Below are positions 18,362 to 26,845 of a stretch of DNA of 64,000 nt, piece by piece. Position 1 is the first letter of the stretch. Every line of letters begins with the position of its first letter. Origin of the DNA: Chryseobacterium gleum (GTDB taxonomy: Bacteria > Bacteroidota > Bacteroidia > Flavobacteriales_D > Crocinitomicaceae); assembly GCA_945862165.1 (NCBI GenBank), contig CAMAXI010000006.1, positions 1-64,000 of the forward strand, written 5' to 3'. The translations under genes were made by a program, and so were the position numbers. The notes under the pieces are model-generated. The model searched no databases. It saw only the letters and a list, made by a program, of their open reading frames with translations, and was not told the origin of the DNA.

Positions 18362-19919
18362 ACCCCAAAACTTTAAATGCGTTTATTAATTGTTCTTGTG
18401 ATGCTTTTTCTTCTTTTAACAATTCCTTAAAATCTTGTTGAATTCGTTTCATTTCGTTGTCAAAATCTATTCCACTATCTCTGTCTACAAACTCAATATA
18501 TTTGCTTGGTACTAATGAAAAATCATTCGCTTGAATTTGTTCAAAGTTAGCTGAAAAACAATATTCTGGGACATCTTTATATGTTGTTTTGTAATTTACT
18601 TGTTGCCAATTATGATAGTTTAATGCCACTTTTTCAATGTCTTCTGGTAAAAGTTCAATGAATTGTTTTTCATACTCAGTTCCCCATCGTCTTAAATCCA
18701 CAAAAAGGATTTCTTTTTCACGGTCACGGTATTGCTTTTGCTTCCCGTTTATTTCAACTGCTCTTGCTTTTTTATTCTTGTTTACTATCCAAAGCGTAAC
18801 ACTAATATCTGTGGTATAAAATGTATTTCTAGGAATAATTACAATGGCTTCTACTAAATTATTTTCGATTAACTTTTTTCGAATTTTATATTCTTCTCCA
18901 CCACCACTTAAAGCACCATTTGCTAAAATAAATCCAGCTATACCGTTTTCAGAAAGTTTCGAAACCATATTTAGTATCCATCCATAATTCGCATTACTCT
19001 TTGGTGGTATATCATACCCTTTCCATCGAGGATCATCAATCAATTCATTTTCACCTCTCCAATCTTTTTGATTAAATGGAGGATTTGCCATGATGTAATC
19101 CGCTTTTAAGTCTTTATGTTGGTCATCCGCAAAAGTATCAGCATCTTTTTCTCCAAGGTTAGCAGATATGCCTCGAATGGCAAGGTTCATCTTAGCCAGT
19201 TTGTAGGTTGTTTTAGTGTACTCTTGACCATATATGGCAATATTTTTTGTATTACCTTGGTGTGCTTCAATAAATTTAATGGATTGTACAAACATACCAC
19301 CCGAACCACAAGCAGGGTCATAAATGATACCTTTATATGGTTCAATCATTTCAGCGATTAGATTAACAATTGTTTTTGGTGTATAGAATTCACCTTTACC
19401 TTTACCCTCAGCAATTGCAAACTTTTTTAGAAAATATTCATACACACGTCCCACTAAATCTTGCTCTTTATCTTTTAGTGTATTTATACCATCAATTTCA
19501 CTAATTAATGATGCAAGTTTGGTTTTATCTAATCCTAAACGAGAAAAATAATTGTCAGGCAAAGCACCCTTTAAAGATTTGTTATCTTTTTCAATCGTAT
19601 GTAAAGCAGTATCAATAATTAAGGCAATTTCGTTTTGACGAGCCATTTTAACTATATAACTCCATCTAGAAATTTCTTCCAAGAAAAACACATTGTTCAT
19701 ATTGTAGAACTCAGCCATTTCAATGTACTTTTCTTTTCCTTCAGCAATCAATTTTGCTCTGTGTTCTTCGAATTTGTCACTTGCAAATTTCAAGAATATC
19801 AAACTTAAAACAACGTGTTTATATTCAGCAGGTTCAACGCTACCTCGCAATTTATTTGCTGCTTCCCATAAGGTCACTTCAATTGCTTTTTCTTTCACTT
19901 CTTTTTTTTGCTTTGCCAT
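18351..19919 (-). CDS. hsdM: Type I restriction-modification DNA methyltransferase subunit M
   Basis: A 522-residue adenine N6-methyltransferase subunit. It has the HsdM N-terminal domain (LWEAANKLRGSVEPAEYKHV), the SAM-binding motif DPACGSGG at 201-208 and the catalytic NPPF at 279-282. It is the first gene of the minus-strand defence run; hsdS follows with an 11-base overlap. Together with hsdS it would methylate host DNA and protect it from HsdR. Upstream lies an ACGT-rich inverted-repeat region that may hold the promoter and operator. All motifs are intact, so the modification activity is probably functional. Confidence 0.96.
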   Translation of the reverse strand: MAKQKKEVKEKAIEVTLWEAANKLRGSVEPAEYKHVVLSLIFLKFASDKFEEHRAKLIAEGKEKYIEMAEFYNMNNVFFLEEISRWSYIVKMARQNEIALIIDTALHTIEKDNKSLKGALPDNYFSRLGLDKTKLASLISEIDGINTLKDKEQDLVGRVYEYFLKKFAIAEGKGKGEFYTPKTIVNLIAEMIEPYKGIIYDPACGSGGMFVQSIKFIEAHQGNTKNIAIYGQEYTKTTYKLAKMNLAIRGISANLGEKDADTFADDQHKDLKADYIMANPPFNQKDWRGENELIDDPRWKGYDIPPKSNANYGWILNMVSKLSENGIAGFILANGALSGGGEEYKIRKKLIENNLVEAIVIIPRNTFYTTDISVTLWIVNKNKKARAVEINGKQKQYRDREKEILFVDLRRWGTEYEKQFIELLPEDIEKVALNYHNWQQVNYKTTYKDVPEYCFSANFEQIQANDFSLVPSKYIEFVDRDSGIDFDNEMKRIQQDFKELLKEEKASQEQLINAFKVLGYEL

Positions 19920-20037
19920 ACTATTTGGTTCAGATTATATCAGATTACTAAGATAGTTAACTTGTACTAACTATTAAATACGTTTTATTTTAATTATCAA
20001 TAGGGGATTAAAATCGCGTAAATATAATTACGTTAGT

Positions 20038-20054
20038 ACGTAAAATTTTTACGT
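20038..20054. promoter_or_regulatory. ACGT-box inverted repeat upstream of hsdM
   Basis: Arms ACGTAAAA (20038-20045) and TTTTACGT (20047-20054) are perfect complements around one base. Another ACGT lies just upstream at 20030-20033. The site is about 120 bases before the hsdM start. It may be an operator controlling the defence run, but no adjacent dedicated controller gene is visible. Confidence 0.35.
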
Positions 20055-20076
20055 TGTTTGGTGGAATTTAGTAATT

Positions 20077-20274
20077 CTAACTATTATTTGATAGATGAAG
20101 GAATGGGTTCAATAAAGGATGTTTTAGGGACACTAAAAATTCATAATAAACTTGGTTTGCATGAAAAATGCTAGTTCCACAATGTTCATAAAATAAAGGA
20201 AGAGAAATATCATCGCCAACTTTTGGGAAGTTACTAATCTGATTTATCCCTTTGATTGAATATTTATTTTCCAT
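20077..20274 (-). CDS. Possible small hypothetical protein
   Basis: An open frame of 65 codons with an A-rich stretch before its ATG. The peptide has no signal sequence, membrane segment or recognisable motif. It lies between the promoter region of hsdM and a decayed restriction gene, where chance frames are common. Little supports it beyond length, so it may not be a gene. Confidence 0.2.
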   Translation of the reverse strand: MENKYSIKGINQISNFPKVGDDISLPLFYEHCGTSIFHANQVYYEFLVSLKHPLLNPFLHLSNNS

Positions 20275-20381
20275 CGTTTTTATTTTTTTAAAGAGTTAGT
20301 GTCAAAATAGAGGGTAAATATAAATATGGGATGTCATTTTTTGAATGAGAATTTTTAAATGTAAACACGCATAAACATATA

Positions 20382-20404
20382 TTTATATTCTAAAAGAATA
20401 TAAA
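20382..20404. repeat. Inverted repeat (TTTATATTCT / AGAATATAAA)
   Basis: Arms at 20382-20391 and 20395-20404 are 10-base perfect complements with a 3-base loop, in an AT-rich stretch without genes (20275-20632). A second palindrome, CGTGTATACACG, lies at 20483-20494. Neither has the GC stem and T-run of a terminator. The function is unknown. Confidence 0.4.
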
Positions 20405-20632
20405 CATGTATAAATACGCGTAACCCTTGTTAAATAATTGTTTTTCAGTTTTTTATATTTCAAATGTTTTTATCTGTTTTTACGTGTATACACGCGTTTT
20501 TATTTTCCGAAATAATTCCAATATTTGGAAAGCTTCAAAATTTCTTATTGTTTAAAATAATATTTATAAGTTATACGAGGTTGACTGTTGTGTTAGAAAT
20601 AAAATGTTAAATTTCTTTTTTTATCAATTTAG

Positions 20633-21070
20633 AGAAGAGAAAAACAATTTGAGAACTTACAATTTGACCAAGCGAAAGTATTGAATATTGTAAATTGGCA
20701 TGAGTTTATAAAATCAATCAAACAGGCAGGTTTTATAAGATGATTATATAAGTTCCGATAAAAAGTTTCTATATGCGTATATCTTATTCCTAATCGAACG
20801 AGAGGATATTAAAATGGACTTGTATGAGTTAAAAAAAATAATTGCAAAATGGTTTGTTTAGTAAATTGATGGTAGCAGATTTGTTACAAGATGGGCTGAG
20901 AAACAAAAAAATCAGCTTTAGAAAGACAGCATTTATTTCCAAAAGCGTGGTTAGAAATAAATGGTGTTTCCGATCAAACACAGAGAAATCAAATTGCTAA
21001 TTATCCGCTAGTGGAATGGAGTGACAACCTAAAAGTTGTTCGTGATACGTACAATAAAATTTCAGCGTAA
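20633..21070 (+). pseudogene. Decayed GmrSD-type (DUF262/DUF1524) restriction enzyme, C-terminal remnant
   Basis: Short frames on the plus strand, joined by frameshifts and stops, spell the C-terminal half of a DUF262/DUF1524 protein. They are an NIVNWHEFIKSI-like piece at 20633-20743, FLYAYILFLIEREDI with DLYELKKIIAKWF at about 20770-20862, KLMVADLLQDGLRNK at 20863-20907, and finally SALERQHLFPKAWLEINGVS through NQIANYPLVEW, ending at the stop 21068-21070. Family members have RHHLFP in the DUF1524 nuclease motif; here it reads RQHLFP. No N-terminal DUF262 half was found upstream. The fragment ends just before a terminator. It is a dead type IV restriction gene within the island. Confidence 0.75.
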
Positions 21071-21090
21071 ATAGGATTCATATTGTAAGT

Positions 21091-21123
21091 AAAAAAGCCA
21101 CTAAGAATCATCCTAGTGGCTTT
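21091..21123 (-). terminator. Bidirectional intrinsic terminator
   Basis: The 10-base stem AAAGCCACTA (21094-21103) pairs with TAGTGGCTTT (21114-21123). On the minus strand it is followed by a run of six T, placing it just after the small membrane protein gene that ends at 21128. On the plus strand it would also end the decayed restriction gene. Confidence 0.8.
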
Positions 21124-21127
21124 ATTT

Positions 21128-21346
21128 CTAATCCTTTTTATCCTCTTTCAGTTTTATAGGAACCATAAATTTGTTTTTCCTGATATTCAAAAAGTCTTCA
21201 TTTAATTTTTGGCATCCCTTATAGATTAATACACCAGCGACCAATACAACGGCAACATGCCACGGTTTAACCTGAAACGGTTTGTGAGGTCTTGGAACTT
21301 GATTAAGTGGAGTACCAAAGAGCTCATCGATAGTTTTATAATTCAT
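21128..21346 (-). CDS. Small single-pass membrane protein, function unknown
   Basis: I place the start at 21346, where ATG overlaps the upstream stop by one base (TAATG), giving 72 residues beginning MNYKTIDELFGTPLNQ. A longer in-frame start at 21433 would run inside the upstream gene and is less likely. Residues 29-46 (WHVAVVLVAGVLIYKGC) form a transmembrane segment with a short charged C-terminal tail (KLKEDKKD). The gene is coupled to the zinc-ribbon gene and followed by a terminator. I recognise no family. Confidence 0.6.
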   Translation of the reverse strand: MNYKTIDELFGTPLNQVPRPHKPFQVKPWHVAVVLVAGVLIYKGCQKLNEDFLNIRKNKFMVPIKLKEDKKD

Positions 21347-21882
21347 TATAATGTGTGGATTAAATTGGTTATTAAAATTTTTGAATATTCTACTCGGTGT
21401 AAACGAAAGTTCCCAACCTGAGTAAAATGGCAATTATGTATAGGGTCTATATTAAATAGTTGACCTCTACCATTGTAATTAGTAAATTGGAAACCATACG
21501 AATCAAGTGCTTCAACCGTATATTTTGTTCCTTTTACTGCAAGATTTAAACTCTCTAAAATCGATATGTTTGATTTTAATATAGTTTCATCTGTTTCGTT
21601 TATCGTTTCCTCAATTGTTGTTTCAACAGATTCTATTGTTTTCTTATTCGATTCTTCAACAGTTTCTTCAAGTTCTTCTAACTTTTTTTCTTCTCTAATT
21701 CTAGTTTTGTTAGTATTATGGTATTCCCAGCGACATTTCTCATTACAGTATACTAGGCTCCTGTCATAAGCCATGAATTCTCGTCCACAGTTGTCGCAGA
21801 CTCTAAACCTATCCGATTCTCGATCCATCTTATATGGAGAAAATGGCGGCTTAATTAATGTGTTTTGTGAGTTATATTTCAT
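21346..21882 (-). CDS. Zinc-ribbon protein, function unknown
   Basis: A 178-residue protein with an N-terminal treble-clef or zinc-ribbon-like motif at about residues 29-52 (CDNCGREF, then YCNEKCRWEYH), giving a C-x2-C and C-x3-C pair set. A strongly acidic, Thr-rich low-complexity stretch follows (about 67-105, repeated EETIEE/NETDE). The last 60 residues are a small globular part. It forms a two-gene unit with the membrane protein downstream and lies in the island near the integrase. It may be a cargo or maintenance protein of the element. Confidence 0.6.
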   Translation of the reverse strand: MKYNSQNTLIKPPFSPYKMDRESDRFRVCDNCGREFMAYDRSLVYCNEKCRWEYHNTNKTRIREEKKLEELEETVEESNKKTIESVETTIEETINETDETILKSNISILESLNLAVKGTKYTVEALDSYGFQFTNYNGRGQLFNIDPIHNCHFTQVGNFRLHRVEYSKILITNLIHTL

Positions 21883-22186
21883 CCTCTTATATTTTAATTA
21901 ATTTAAATTTCTATGGTACAATAACTAGGATTTCTGAATCATCGTTATTGTTAATTGGGTTGGAAAACTAAATGATAGTTCTCATATGTTAAAATAGAGA
22001 GGGACTTCCTCTTATCAAGCATCCTTTTGTTAAGTCGAGGGTGTTCGAAAACAGGCTTGTATCGAAACTTTTTCTCTGTTTAGATAACTGCTCAAAATGT
22101 GGAAATGGAATACTTTTCAGAAGATTTGTAAACCCTCCTTTTATATAACGCCACTTTTTAACTTGTATGAATTTTTTCTTTAACAT

Positions 22187-22569
22187 ACCTTTAAGGTATT
22201 CAAAAATAAAGACATAGGTGTTTAAACAGATGGCTCTAAAGTTGACTTTTGCTAGTCAACTAAAGCATTATTTACAGTTGTGATAAGGGTTGCCGAAGTC
22301 AATAATAAAGTTTATTTTTCTGCCTGAAAATTTAAGTAACCACCCAAATTTTCTTCAGATTGACAAATAAGATATAGATTTGATTACTTGCTCTATTTTC
22401 CTTCTAAATAAAATTCACAGCAGAAACTTCGTTTCATATTTATGAAAAAATATCAGATTGTTACATCGTATGAAGCGGAATGTATTTATCAAAATAGATA
22501 GAATACTAATGATACTTAATCGCAGAATGTATTCCTCAATAATTAACTTTTCCGAGGATTTTTAGAAAA
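22187..22569. other. Gene-free AT-rich stretch before the integrase end
   Basis: There is no convincing coding frame on either strand. The only structure I see is a short hairpin, GTTGACT (22241-22247) with AGTCAAC (22254-22260). It lies between the small cargo genes and the 3' end of the integrase gene. Confidence 0.4.
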
Positions 22570-23802
22570 TTATTTCTTATCGAATAATTCATCCGCAAAC
22601 GCTAATGAGTAATCAGCGTTAGACTTTCCAATGTACGCAAGGAAGGATCGCTCAGAAGTATGGCCAGTCTGGTTCATTAAATACCCTATAGGAAATTTCA
22701 TGTAATAATTGGAAGCAAACGATCTGCGTCCAATATGGGATACCACGAGTTGGTGTTTTTTAAAATATCCCGTTACCTGTCTTTTCGTTTCTTTATCCTT
22801 CATCGATCCCTGCACAACCGCATCAATTTCTGCTAATTCACAAACAGTCTTTATGTAGTCGTTATATTTTTGATCACTGATCGGTCTTGGAAAATTTCCA
22901 TCTCTTTTTTTAAGAATTTCCTCGACCATATCAGTTACAACAACACTCATTTTTTTTCCTGTTTTTTCTTGGGTGAACTCAATTAATTTTATTTTCTTTC
23001 CTTTAGGAGTAGTTGCTTCCCGAATCATGGATTTGTTGAATTTCATAAAGTCGCTAATCCTTTGACCTGACTCACAACTGATTAACAACCAATCTCTTGC
23101 ATTATCTAGATAGTCAAAATCAAATTGTTTGTCTTTGATTTTCTGTATTTCTTCGGGAGTAAGGTAGGTGATGGAAACTTCTGTTTTTTTGATTTTTAAA
23201 GATTCTGTTTGTATGTTTGATTTGATACCATTTTGATTTGCGCTTTTGCAGATTGTTCGTACATACTTCAAGATGTCAGAAATGTAATTTGTAGAATAAT
23301 TATTGGACTTACAATAAGCGACAAGTTTTTGCTGGAAATTGAGATCGATCTCATTTATCTGATATGACTTCTTTTGTTTTTTCTCAAAATTAGATAACAA
23401 TAACTTAAAAGATGTAATCTTCTTAATCGTATTTAGTTTGATCGTGTTTCCCTTTATCAATAAATAGTAATCAAAATACGGTACTAACTTTGTAGGGATT
23501 TTAGAATTTTGATCGGGAGTGATAATATCTTGCAGCCATGCTATGTCGATATTTGAGTTGTTTTCGATGCGTTGATTATACGCTTTTAAGATATCCGATT
23601 TTAAATCGAGTAAATCCTCATCCAATTTAGAAAGCATTTCTGTTTTAGTATGCCTTGGTCTTTCTTTAGAAGCATTCCAATCTATCGGATTAACTATAAA
23701 ACTTGTTTTTACTTTCAAATCTAATTTTCTACCATCACGAAGTCGAATATAGATTGGTGCATTATCTTTTTTCGTTTGAATTAAAAATCTCACAGTTGCC
23801 AT
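22570..23802 (-). CDS. Tyrosine site-specific integrase of the genomic island
   Basis: A 410-residue phage-type recombinase. An N-terminal arm-binding domain (about 1-100) is typical of Bacteroidota mobile-element integrases. A SAM-like core-binding domain (about 120-205) follows, then the catalytic domain: Arg in SCESGQRISDF near 247, the HIGRRSF motif (H-x-x-R), the TGHTSERSF block, and the Tyr nucleophile in FLAYIG near 389. It should integrate and excise the island. The gene lies about 180 bases from a fragment resembling the ssrA 3' end. Int next to att is the usual arrangement for an element of this type. It looks intact. Confidence 0.92.
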   Translation of the reverse strand: MATVRFLIQTKKDNAPIYIRLRDGRKLDLKVKTSFIVNPIDWNASKERPRHTKTEMLSKLDEDLLDLKSDILKAYNQRIENNSNIDIAWLQDIITPDQNSKIPTKLVPYFDYYLLIKGNTIKLNTIKKITSFKLLLSNFEKKQKKSYQINEIDLNFQQKLVAYCKSNNYSTNYISDILKYVRTICKSANQNGIKSNIQTESLKIKKTEVSITYLTPEEIQKIKDKQFDFDYLDNARDWLLISCESGQRISDFMKFNKSMIREATTPKGKKIKLIEFTQEKTGKKMSVVVTDMVEEILKKRDGNFPRPISDQKYNDYIKTVCELAEIDAVVQGSMKDKETKRQVTGYFKKHQLVVSHIGRRSFASNYYMKFPIGYLMNQTGHTSERSFLAYIGKSNADYSLAFADELFDKK

Positions 23803-23983
23803 AAAAATTATCCTTTAAAGTTAGTCCACGATTCAAAATATTTAGCCCACATTTAGCCCACATTTTGTTATTATCAAAGATAATACTTACCCTTAATATA
23901 TCTGTAAAAATCTAAAAATAATTGTAAATAACTGATTATTATCTTTTTAAATAATTAAAATTATTTTTAAAAATAATAAGTAA

Positions 23984-24013
23984 GGGGTGGGTTCAATAAC
24001 CTCCAGCTCCACA
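23984..24013 (+). mobile_element. Probable attachment site: tmRNA (ssrA) 3'-end fragment
   Basis: The sequence reads like the T-loop and acceptor end of tmRNA (GGGTTCAATAACC, then TCCAGCTCCACA), compared with GGGTTCAA...CCAGCTCCACCA in known tmRNAs. No tmRNA body or tag-coding region lies upstream, so this is a fragment. It is adjacent to the integrase gene. ssrA 3' ends are common integration targets. I infer this is the attR-like end of the island and that an intact ssrA lies beyond the left edge of the window. The match is by eye. Confidence 0.6.
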
Positions 24014-24059
24014 GATGAGTGACGAGTAACTAGTTACCAGTGACGAATCAGAGAATTAG

Positions 24060-24115
24060 AAAACGAGTTTTAAATGAAGAGTATCGTAAAGAGAAACACA
24101 TTTAAAATTCGTTTT
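24060..24115. terminator. Probable terminator hairpin at the island border
   Basis: The left arm at 24060-24076 (AAAACGAGTTTTAAATG) pairs with 24099-24115 with a single mismatch, around a 22-base loop. The right arm runs into a T-rich tract on the plus strand. If the attachment site reading is correct, this may be the original terminator of ssrA left on the chromosomal side. Confidence 0.5.
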
Positions 24116-24214
24116 TTTGTTTTATTGTGACTAAAAATTCAGCGGATCTTTAAGTACCACTAACAAACCTTTAGTATCAATGTAAATTGTCTTTACACAC
24201 TCCCTAAAAAACTA

Positions 24215-25378
24215 CTAATTAGCATTTAATTCTGTATTAATAGCTTCAAATAACAACTTCCCTTGCAGGTTATACCCTTTTCTTAGAAAATGAAGATAGT
24301 CCTTGTTAACGAGACCAGCTTCTTTCCATTGTAACATACTACCATCTCCACCCATTGCTTTTTTTAAATCCCAAATCGAGTAACCAAAACGTGTACTTTC
24401 TTTTCTCAAAATATCTGTGATAATTTCAATTCGATCATTAACAATTGGTATATTATTTTTAACACGATAATTTTCAGAAGGTAGGGTAATAATTACTGCA
24501 CAATTAGGGAGTTTTGATTGTATCATTGTAAACATCGAATCTACAAGTGAACGAAAACCTTCGATCGTAAAGGTAGGGTCATACGATTCGTTAGTTCCTA
24601 AAGAAAGAATAAGCATATCTGGCTGAAAAAAGGAGAGTTGCTTTGTAAAAAATTCATTGCTCAAAAAGTCACGATACCTTGCCCCTGCTACCCCTGCAGC
24701 ATTGTAAACTATTCCTGGCTCATCATTTTCAAAATAACTACTGTGAAATAGTAGTTTACTCCCTGAAAATTTAATGTCGAGTTTGGTTTGAGGAGATTTA
24801 AAATCAAAATGAAGTGTATCAAACAAAAGTTGATTGCTTTTCTTTTCGAAAGTAGAATTCACTAAAATACGTCCATTTTTTTCATTTTGAAACGAATAGA
24901 TAATAAACCCATTCGTAAAAGGAGACCTCAAAGAATCTTTTATAAAATTGAATGTAATATTACCTGAATCCAACGTGCTTTTAATACCAATTCCTGGTAA
25001 ACCAATTTTGAATTTGTGTGGATAATTAATAATCCAATGATTACTCCACGAAGAAGTGGATGTTGCAATAAAATCTTTGGGCCCATTTGTTTTAGCCAAT
25101 GTATATGGAAAAACTAATCCTCGCCCTCCATTACCATATGTCAATTGAAAATATTTACGGACAATCCCACTTAAATTATCAGGTTGAATGTGTGAATCAC
25201 CAATATGTAGTATTCGAATTTTCTGAATTGTTCCGCTTTTTAATGAAGCTATTTTTTGCTTAAACTGTTCGAATAATATCCCGTTATTTTCTAAGATATT
25301 TTCACCTAGTTTAGGTTGTACTTGTTGAGCAAATACAGGTAGGGAAAGTAATACATATAAAAGTGACATGAATTTCAT
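24215..25378 (-). CDS. Secreted SGNH/GDSL-family esterase or acetyltransferase partner
   Basis: About 387 residues from the ATG at 25378, with a signal peptide ending in PVFAQ; an ATG at 25387 would add three residues. SGNH motifs are present: ILHIGDSHIQ (catalytic Ser in GDS), SLGTNESY (block III), and DYLHFLRKGY (Asp and His near the C-terminus). It is the third gene of an SGNH-MBOAT-SGNH unit, following the MBOAT gene with almost no gap. By analogy to AlgI/AlgX and PatA/PatB systems it probably transfers acetyl groups to, or removes them from, an exported glycan. The substrate is unknown. Confidence 0.8.
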   Translation of the reverse strand: MKFMSLLYVLLSLPVFAQQVQPKLGENILENNGILFEQFKQKIASLKSGTIQKIRILHIGDSHIQPDNLSGIVRKYFQLTYGNGGRGLVFPYTLAKTNGPKDFIATSTSSWSNHWIINYPHKFKIGLPGIGIKSTLDSGNITFNFIKDSLRSPFTNGFIIYSFQNEKNGRILVNSTFEKKSNQLLFDTLHFDFKSPQTKLDIKFSGSKLLFHSSYFENDEPGIVYNAAGVAGARYRDFLSNEFFTKQLSFFQPDMLILSLGTNESYDPTFTIEGFRSLVDSMFTMIQSKLPNCAVIITLPSENYRVKNNIPIVNDRIEIITDILRKESTRFGYSIWDLKKAMGGDGSMLQWKEAGLVNKDYLHFLRKGYNLQGKLLFEAINTELNAN

Positions 25379-25387
25379 AAACACCAA

Positions 25388-26845
25388 CTAAAACTGAAAA
25401 TAAATAAAAGGCTGAACAACCGATGATCTCATTTGGATCATTAACTGTATTACGAGAATCAATACTATAAATTTAATGGCAAGATCTTGTCTTCCAAAAT
25501 AGGTGTAAAGTTTAGTTTTCCATTTCCCTTTAAGAAGCGTTGAAGCATACCCCAATACAAGTAGTAAAAATAAAGTAGGATTACTCTTTAAAACTGCAAA
25601 CACCATGCTAAAATCAACAATGGTGAATATTCGTTTATAGATTACCCATGTACTTTCCATAGAAACCGCTCGAAATGGAATCCAAAGTAAAGAAACACAA
25701 CTAAAAGTTATGAACCAAGCGAACATATTGAACCAAGATGATTTTAGATATTTACCAAAAAACTTCACCCATAGTTTATGAAGAATCAATAACATTCCAT
25801 GTCCAGCTCCCCAAAAAACGAATTTCCAATCCGCGCCATGCCAAAATCCTCCAACAAGCATCGTAAGAAATAAAAATACAATCTGTAACAGGAAACCTTT
25901 TCGATTTCCTCCGAGTGGTATATAGATGTAATCACGTAACCAAGAAGATAATGAGATATGCCATCTACGCCAAAAATTTGTAATATTAAGTGCTTTATAG
26001 GGAGAATCAAAGTTTAAACAAAGTCGGTAGCCAAGCAGCAAGGCAATTCCAATAGCCATATCCGTATACCCGCTAAAGTCACAAAAGATTTGTAGGGTAT
26101 AACAAAGTGAAGCTAAAATCAATTCACTTCCTGAAAATCCATCTGGAGCAGAGAATACAATATCTGCATATTGGGCAACATAATCAGCAATGATCGCTTT
26201 TTTTATTAATCCTTTTAGAATCAAATAAAAAGATTCATTTAGTAGTCGCTTATCAAACTTGATTTTTTTCGTCAATTGAGGTAAAAAATCTCTTGCTCGT
26301 ACAATAGGTCCCGCAACTAAATGTGGAAAAAACAGCATATACATTAAATAGTTTTGAAATACAGGACGTTTAATGGTTCTATTAGCAATGTCAAATAAAT
26401 AACTGATCGATTGAAACGTATAGAACGAAATACCTATTGGGAGTATTAATTGCGATAAGGAATGTTTCGTGCCAACAAGCGTATCATAATTACTGATGAA
26501 GAAGTTTTTATACTTAAAATAGATCAAAAAGGATAACGAAAAAAGAACTGCGGATGCAAGTATCCATTTTCGTTTTAATTTATTTTTTTCATTTGCTAGC
26601 CATATCGAAAATAGATAATCAACAGATATTGTTGTTAAGAGTAATAAAATAAATACACCACTTGACTTATAATAGAAATAGGCACTGAAAATAATGATTA
26701 AATATTCCCTTGGACTTTTATGTTTAACAACAAATGAATAACAAATCAAAAAAAATGCAAAAAGCAATAAAAATAACCCTTGATGAAATAATAAAGGCTG
26801 TTCTTCAATATATAAAAACTGTTTACCTATCTCTTCCCAATTCAT
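25388..26845 (-). CDS. MBOAT-family membrane O-acyltransferase (AlgI-like)
   Basis: A 485-residue polytopic inner-membrane protein with roughly ten to twelve hydrophobic segments. MBOAT features include LPIGISFYTFQS, the WRRWHISLSSWLRDYIYIPL block and the active-site His in GGFWHGADW. Such proteins carry acetyl groups across the membrane for transfer to extracellular polysaccharide, with SGNH partners finishing the transfer. Its start overlaps the upstream SGNH gene by 4 bases (ATGA). Length and motifs are normal for AlgI homologues. Confidence 0.92.
   Translation of the reverse strand: MNWEEIGKQFLYIEEQPLLFHQGLFLLLFAFFLICYSFVVKHKSPREYLIIIFSAYFYYKSSGVFILLLLTTISVDYLFSIWLANEKNKLKRKWILASAVLFSLSFLIYFKYKNFFISNYDTLVGTKHSLSQLILPIGISFYTFQSISYLFDIANRTIKRPVFQNYLMYMLFFPHLVAGPIVRARDFLPQLTKKIKFDKRLLNESFYLILKGLIKKAIIADYVAQYADIVFSAPDGFSGSELILASLCYTLQIFCDFSGYTDMAIGIALLLGYRLCLNFDSPYKALNITNFWRRWHISLSSWLRDYIYIPLGGNRKGFLLQIVFLFLTMLVGGFWHGADWKFVFWGAGHGMLLILHKLWVKFFGKYLKSSWFNMFAWFITFSCVSLLWIPFRAVSMESTWVIYKRIFTIVDFSMVFAVLKSNPTLFLLLVLGYASTLLKGKWKTKLYTYFGRQDLAIKFIVLILVIQLMIQMRSSVVQPFIYFQF

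Noticed and set aside
20102-20113. Second copy of the attachment core (TGGGTTCAATAA)
   Set aside because: Only about 12 bases match the fragment at 23,988 and the acceptor-stem part is absent, so chance is likely.
21989-22186. Open frame of 65 codons on the minus strand
   Set aside because: No motif, no good start context, and its composition looks like non-coding AT-rich island DNA.
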